DNA of 55,072 bases, taken from positions 1 through 55,072 of the forward strand of contig JAUNKF010000022.1 in NCBI GenBank assembly GCA_030532895.1. Direction: 5' to 3'. Within the stretch, counting starts at the first letter, position 1, and the number at the start of each line of letters is the position of its first letter. Positions 53,903-55,072 of the stretch are shown piece after piece. The stretch is from Lautropia sp. GTDB lineage: Bacteria > Pseudomonadota > Gammaproteobacteria > Burkholderiales > Burkholderiaceae_E. The position numbers were made by a program, and so were the translations under genes. Below the pieces are notes generated by a model. It was not told the origin of the DNA. It did not search any database and saw only the letters and a list, made by a program, of their open reading frames with translations.

Positions 53903-55072
53903 ATGCTCTACGGAGACACACCGCTCGAGTTGGAGCTCGGCCCCGACGTGATTTTTCCGCTCGCCCTGCTGGCGCTGCTCTTTGCCATCGGGGTACCAAT
54001 CTGGATATCCCTCGGACTCTCGAGTCTGCTGATGTTGTGGATGACAGGCGTCCTGCCACTGTCACTGCTGGGGGAAAGCCTGTTCAGCGGAATCGACGCC
54101 TTCGCGCTGATCGCCATTCCACTGTACCTGCTGACCGGCGATGCGCTGGTTCGCTCCGGCCTCTCCGACAAGCTGCTCAACATCGCCGAAGCCACTGCAG
54201 GTTGCCTGAGAACCGGCCTGGGGAGTTCAACCGTACTGGGCTGCGGGTTCTTCGCCTGCATCTCCGGTTCAGACGCAGCAGGATGCGCCGCCGTGGGCCG
54301 AATCACTCACAAGCATCTTGTCGAGCGCGGTTATCCCCCTGCCTATGCTGCGGCCCTGATTGCCGCAGGCGCCTGCACCGGCATCCTGATCCCTCCGTCG
54401 ATTGCCTACATCATCCTGGGCATGGTTCTCGGTGTTCCCGTAACCAGCCTGTTCGTTGCGGCAGCCATTCCTGGCGTGCTGGTGCTGGTGGCGATCATGC
54501 TGACCAATGTGCTCATCAACCGCCTTTCCGGCTTCGAAAACAGCGCTACCAGATTCTCCTTCCGGCGCTGGCTGACGGCCATCTGGGACGGCAAGTATGC
54601 ACTGGCCATTCCCGGCATCATTCTTGGCGGCATCTACTCGGGAGTTTTCACGCCCACCGAGGCAGCGGCCGTGGCAGTCGTCGTCACGATCGGTATCGGA
54701 TTCATGACCGGGTCACTCGAGCGGCGGGACATTCCCCGCATGCTCGAAACATCCGCCAAGGTGAATGGTGTGATCGTTCCCATCATTGCCGTGGCGCTTC
54801 CCCTGGCACAGGCACTCGCACTGGTCGAACTACCCCAGGCATTCGCCGACATGATCACTTCATACACGGATGACTCGACGATGATCATCCTCCTCATGCT
54901 TGCCGTCTTCCTGGTCGCTGGCTGCTTCATGGAAGCGACGCCAAACATCGTGATTCTGGGTCCGATCATGTTTCCACTGGCATCCCAGATCGGCATGGAT
55001 CAGCTGCAGTTCTGCGTGTTCATGATCACCGCGCTGGGCATCGGCTTCATCACACCACCACTGGGGTTGAAT
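53903..55072 (+). CDS. TRAP transporter large permease (DctM-type), runs off the window end
   Basis: The first 390 residues of the large, 12-helix subunit. It starts at an ATG after GAGGAGGT: MLYGDTPLELELGPDVIFPL, then FALIAIPLYLLTGDALVRSG, ISGSDAAGCAAVGRI and GILIPPSIAYIILGM, all typical of DctM. No stop codon occurs before 55072; usual length is 425-435, so about 40 residues are missing. The receptor (DctP) gene may lie beyond the window. Confidence 0.92.
   Translation, partial: MLYGDTPLELELGPDVIFPLALLALLFAIGVPIWISLGLSSLLMLWMTGVLPLSLLGESLFSGIDAFALIAIPLYLLTGDALVRSGLSDKLLNIAEATAGCLRTGLGSSTVLGCGFFACISGSDAAGCAAVGRITHKHLVERGYPPAYAAALIAAGACTGILIPPSIAYIILGMVLGVPVTSLFVAAAIPGVLVLVAIMLTNVLINRLSGFENSATRFSFRRWLTAIWDGKYALAIPGIILGGIYSGVFTPTEAAAVAVVVTIGIGFMTGSLERRDIPRMLETSAKVNGVIVPIIAVALPLAQALALVELPQAFADMITSYTDDSTMIILLMLAVFLVAGCFMEATPNIVILGPIMFPLASQIGMDQLQFCVFMITALGIGFITPPLGLN

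Overview
The window looks like about 55 kb of chromosome from a Burkholderiales-type betaproteobacterium. It is GC-rich. It carries the mltD-gloB-yafS-rnhA-dnaQ neighbourhood also known from E. coli, a Bordetella-type sirtuin, yejABEF beside fabI, and several TRAP transporters. The genus cannot be fixed from the sequence alone.

Layout. (1) 0.1-13.1 kb is ordinary chromosome: dnaQ, rnhA, a YafS-like methyltransferase, gloB, mltD, a group III phosphofructokinase, a TAXI-type TRAP receptor plus fused permease, and a DASS anion transporter. (2) 13.3-19.5 kb is a decay zone: a frameshifted sirtuin, an AGCS symporter and a GntR regulator that have both lost their 5' ends at one junction, an unknown lipoprotein, a LysR and an EamA gene that have likewise lost both 5' ends, and a RES toxin reduced to its first 46 residues beside an intact antitoxin. 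(3) 20.1-31.1 kb holds a siderophore-uptake island: an AraC regulator, an FptX/RhtX-like permease, two YbtP/YbtQ-like ABC proteins, a FyuA-like TonB receptor and a second MFS protein, with no biosynthesis genes. It lies between two direct copies of about 259 bp, the first 233 bp identical, of the VOC-gene/hydrolase-gene junction. Recombination between them would restore a plain VOC-hydrolase locus. (4) 31.1-34.2 kb has the intact hydrolase, a YkvI-like membrane protein with several frameshifts, the C-terminal part of an FAD oxidase, and a VapBC-type toxin-antitoxin pair behind a perfect 22-bp palindrome. (5) 34.3-41.0 kb is the yejABEF peptide importer divergent from fabI. (6) 41.1-49.5 kb is accessory DNA: a PIN/XRE-ImmA pair, IS3-family debris, an A+T-rich two-gene lipoprotein/metallopeptidase-like unit, a dead full-length IS3 element, scraps of an M16 protease and a VapB antitoxin, and a DUF4143 ATPase behind a long palindrome. 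(7) 49.6-55.1 kb has another small lipoprotein, a Na/phosphate cotransporter with a PhoU-like tail, a DUF1232 protein, and a TRAP DctQM pair that runs off the end.

The strongest candidates for a second look are the repeat-bounded siderophore island, the A+T-rich lipoprotein/LAS-metallopeptidase-like pair, and the repeated pattern of deletions that removed both 5' ends of divergent gene pairs. Several coding regions carry frameshifts or nonsense codons. From one sequence, true decay cannot be told from sequencing error, except where large domains are missing.
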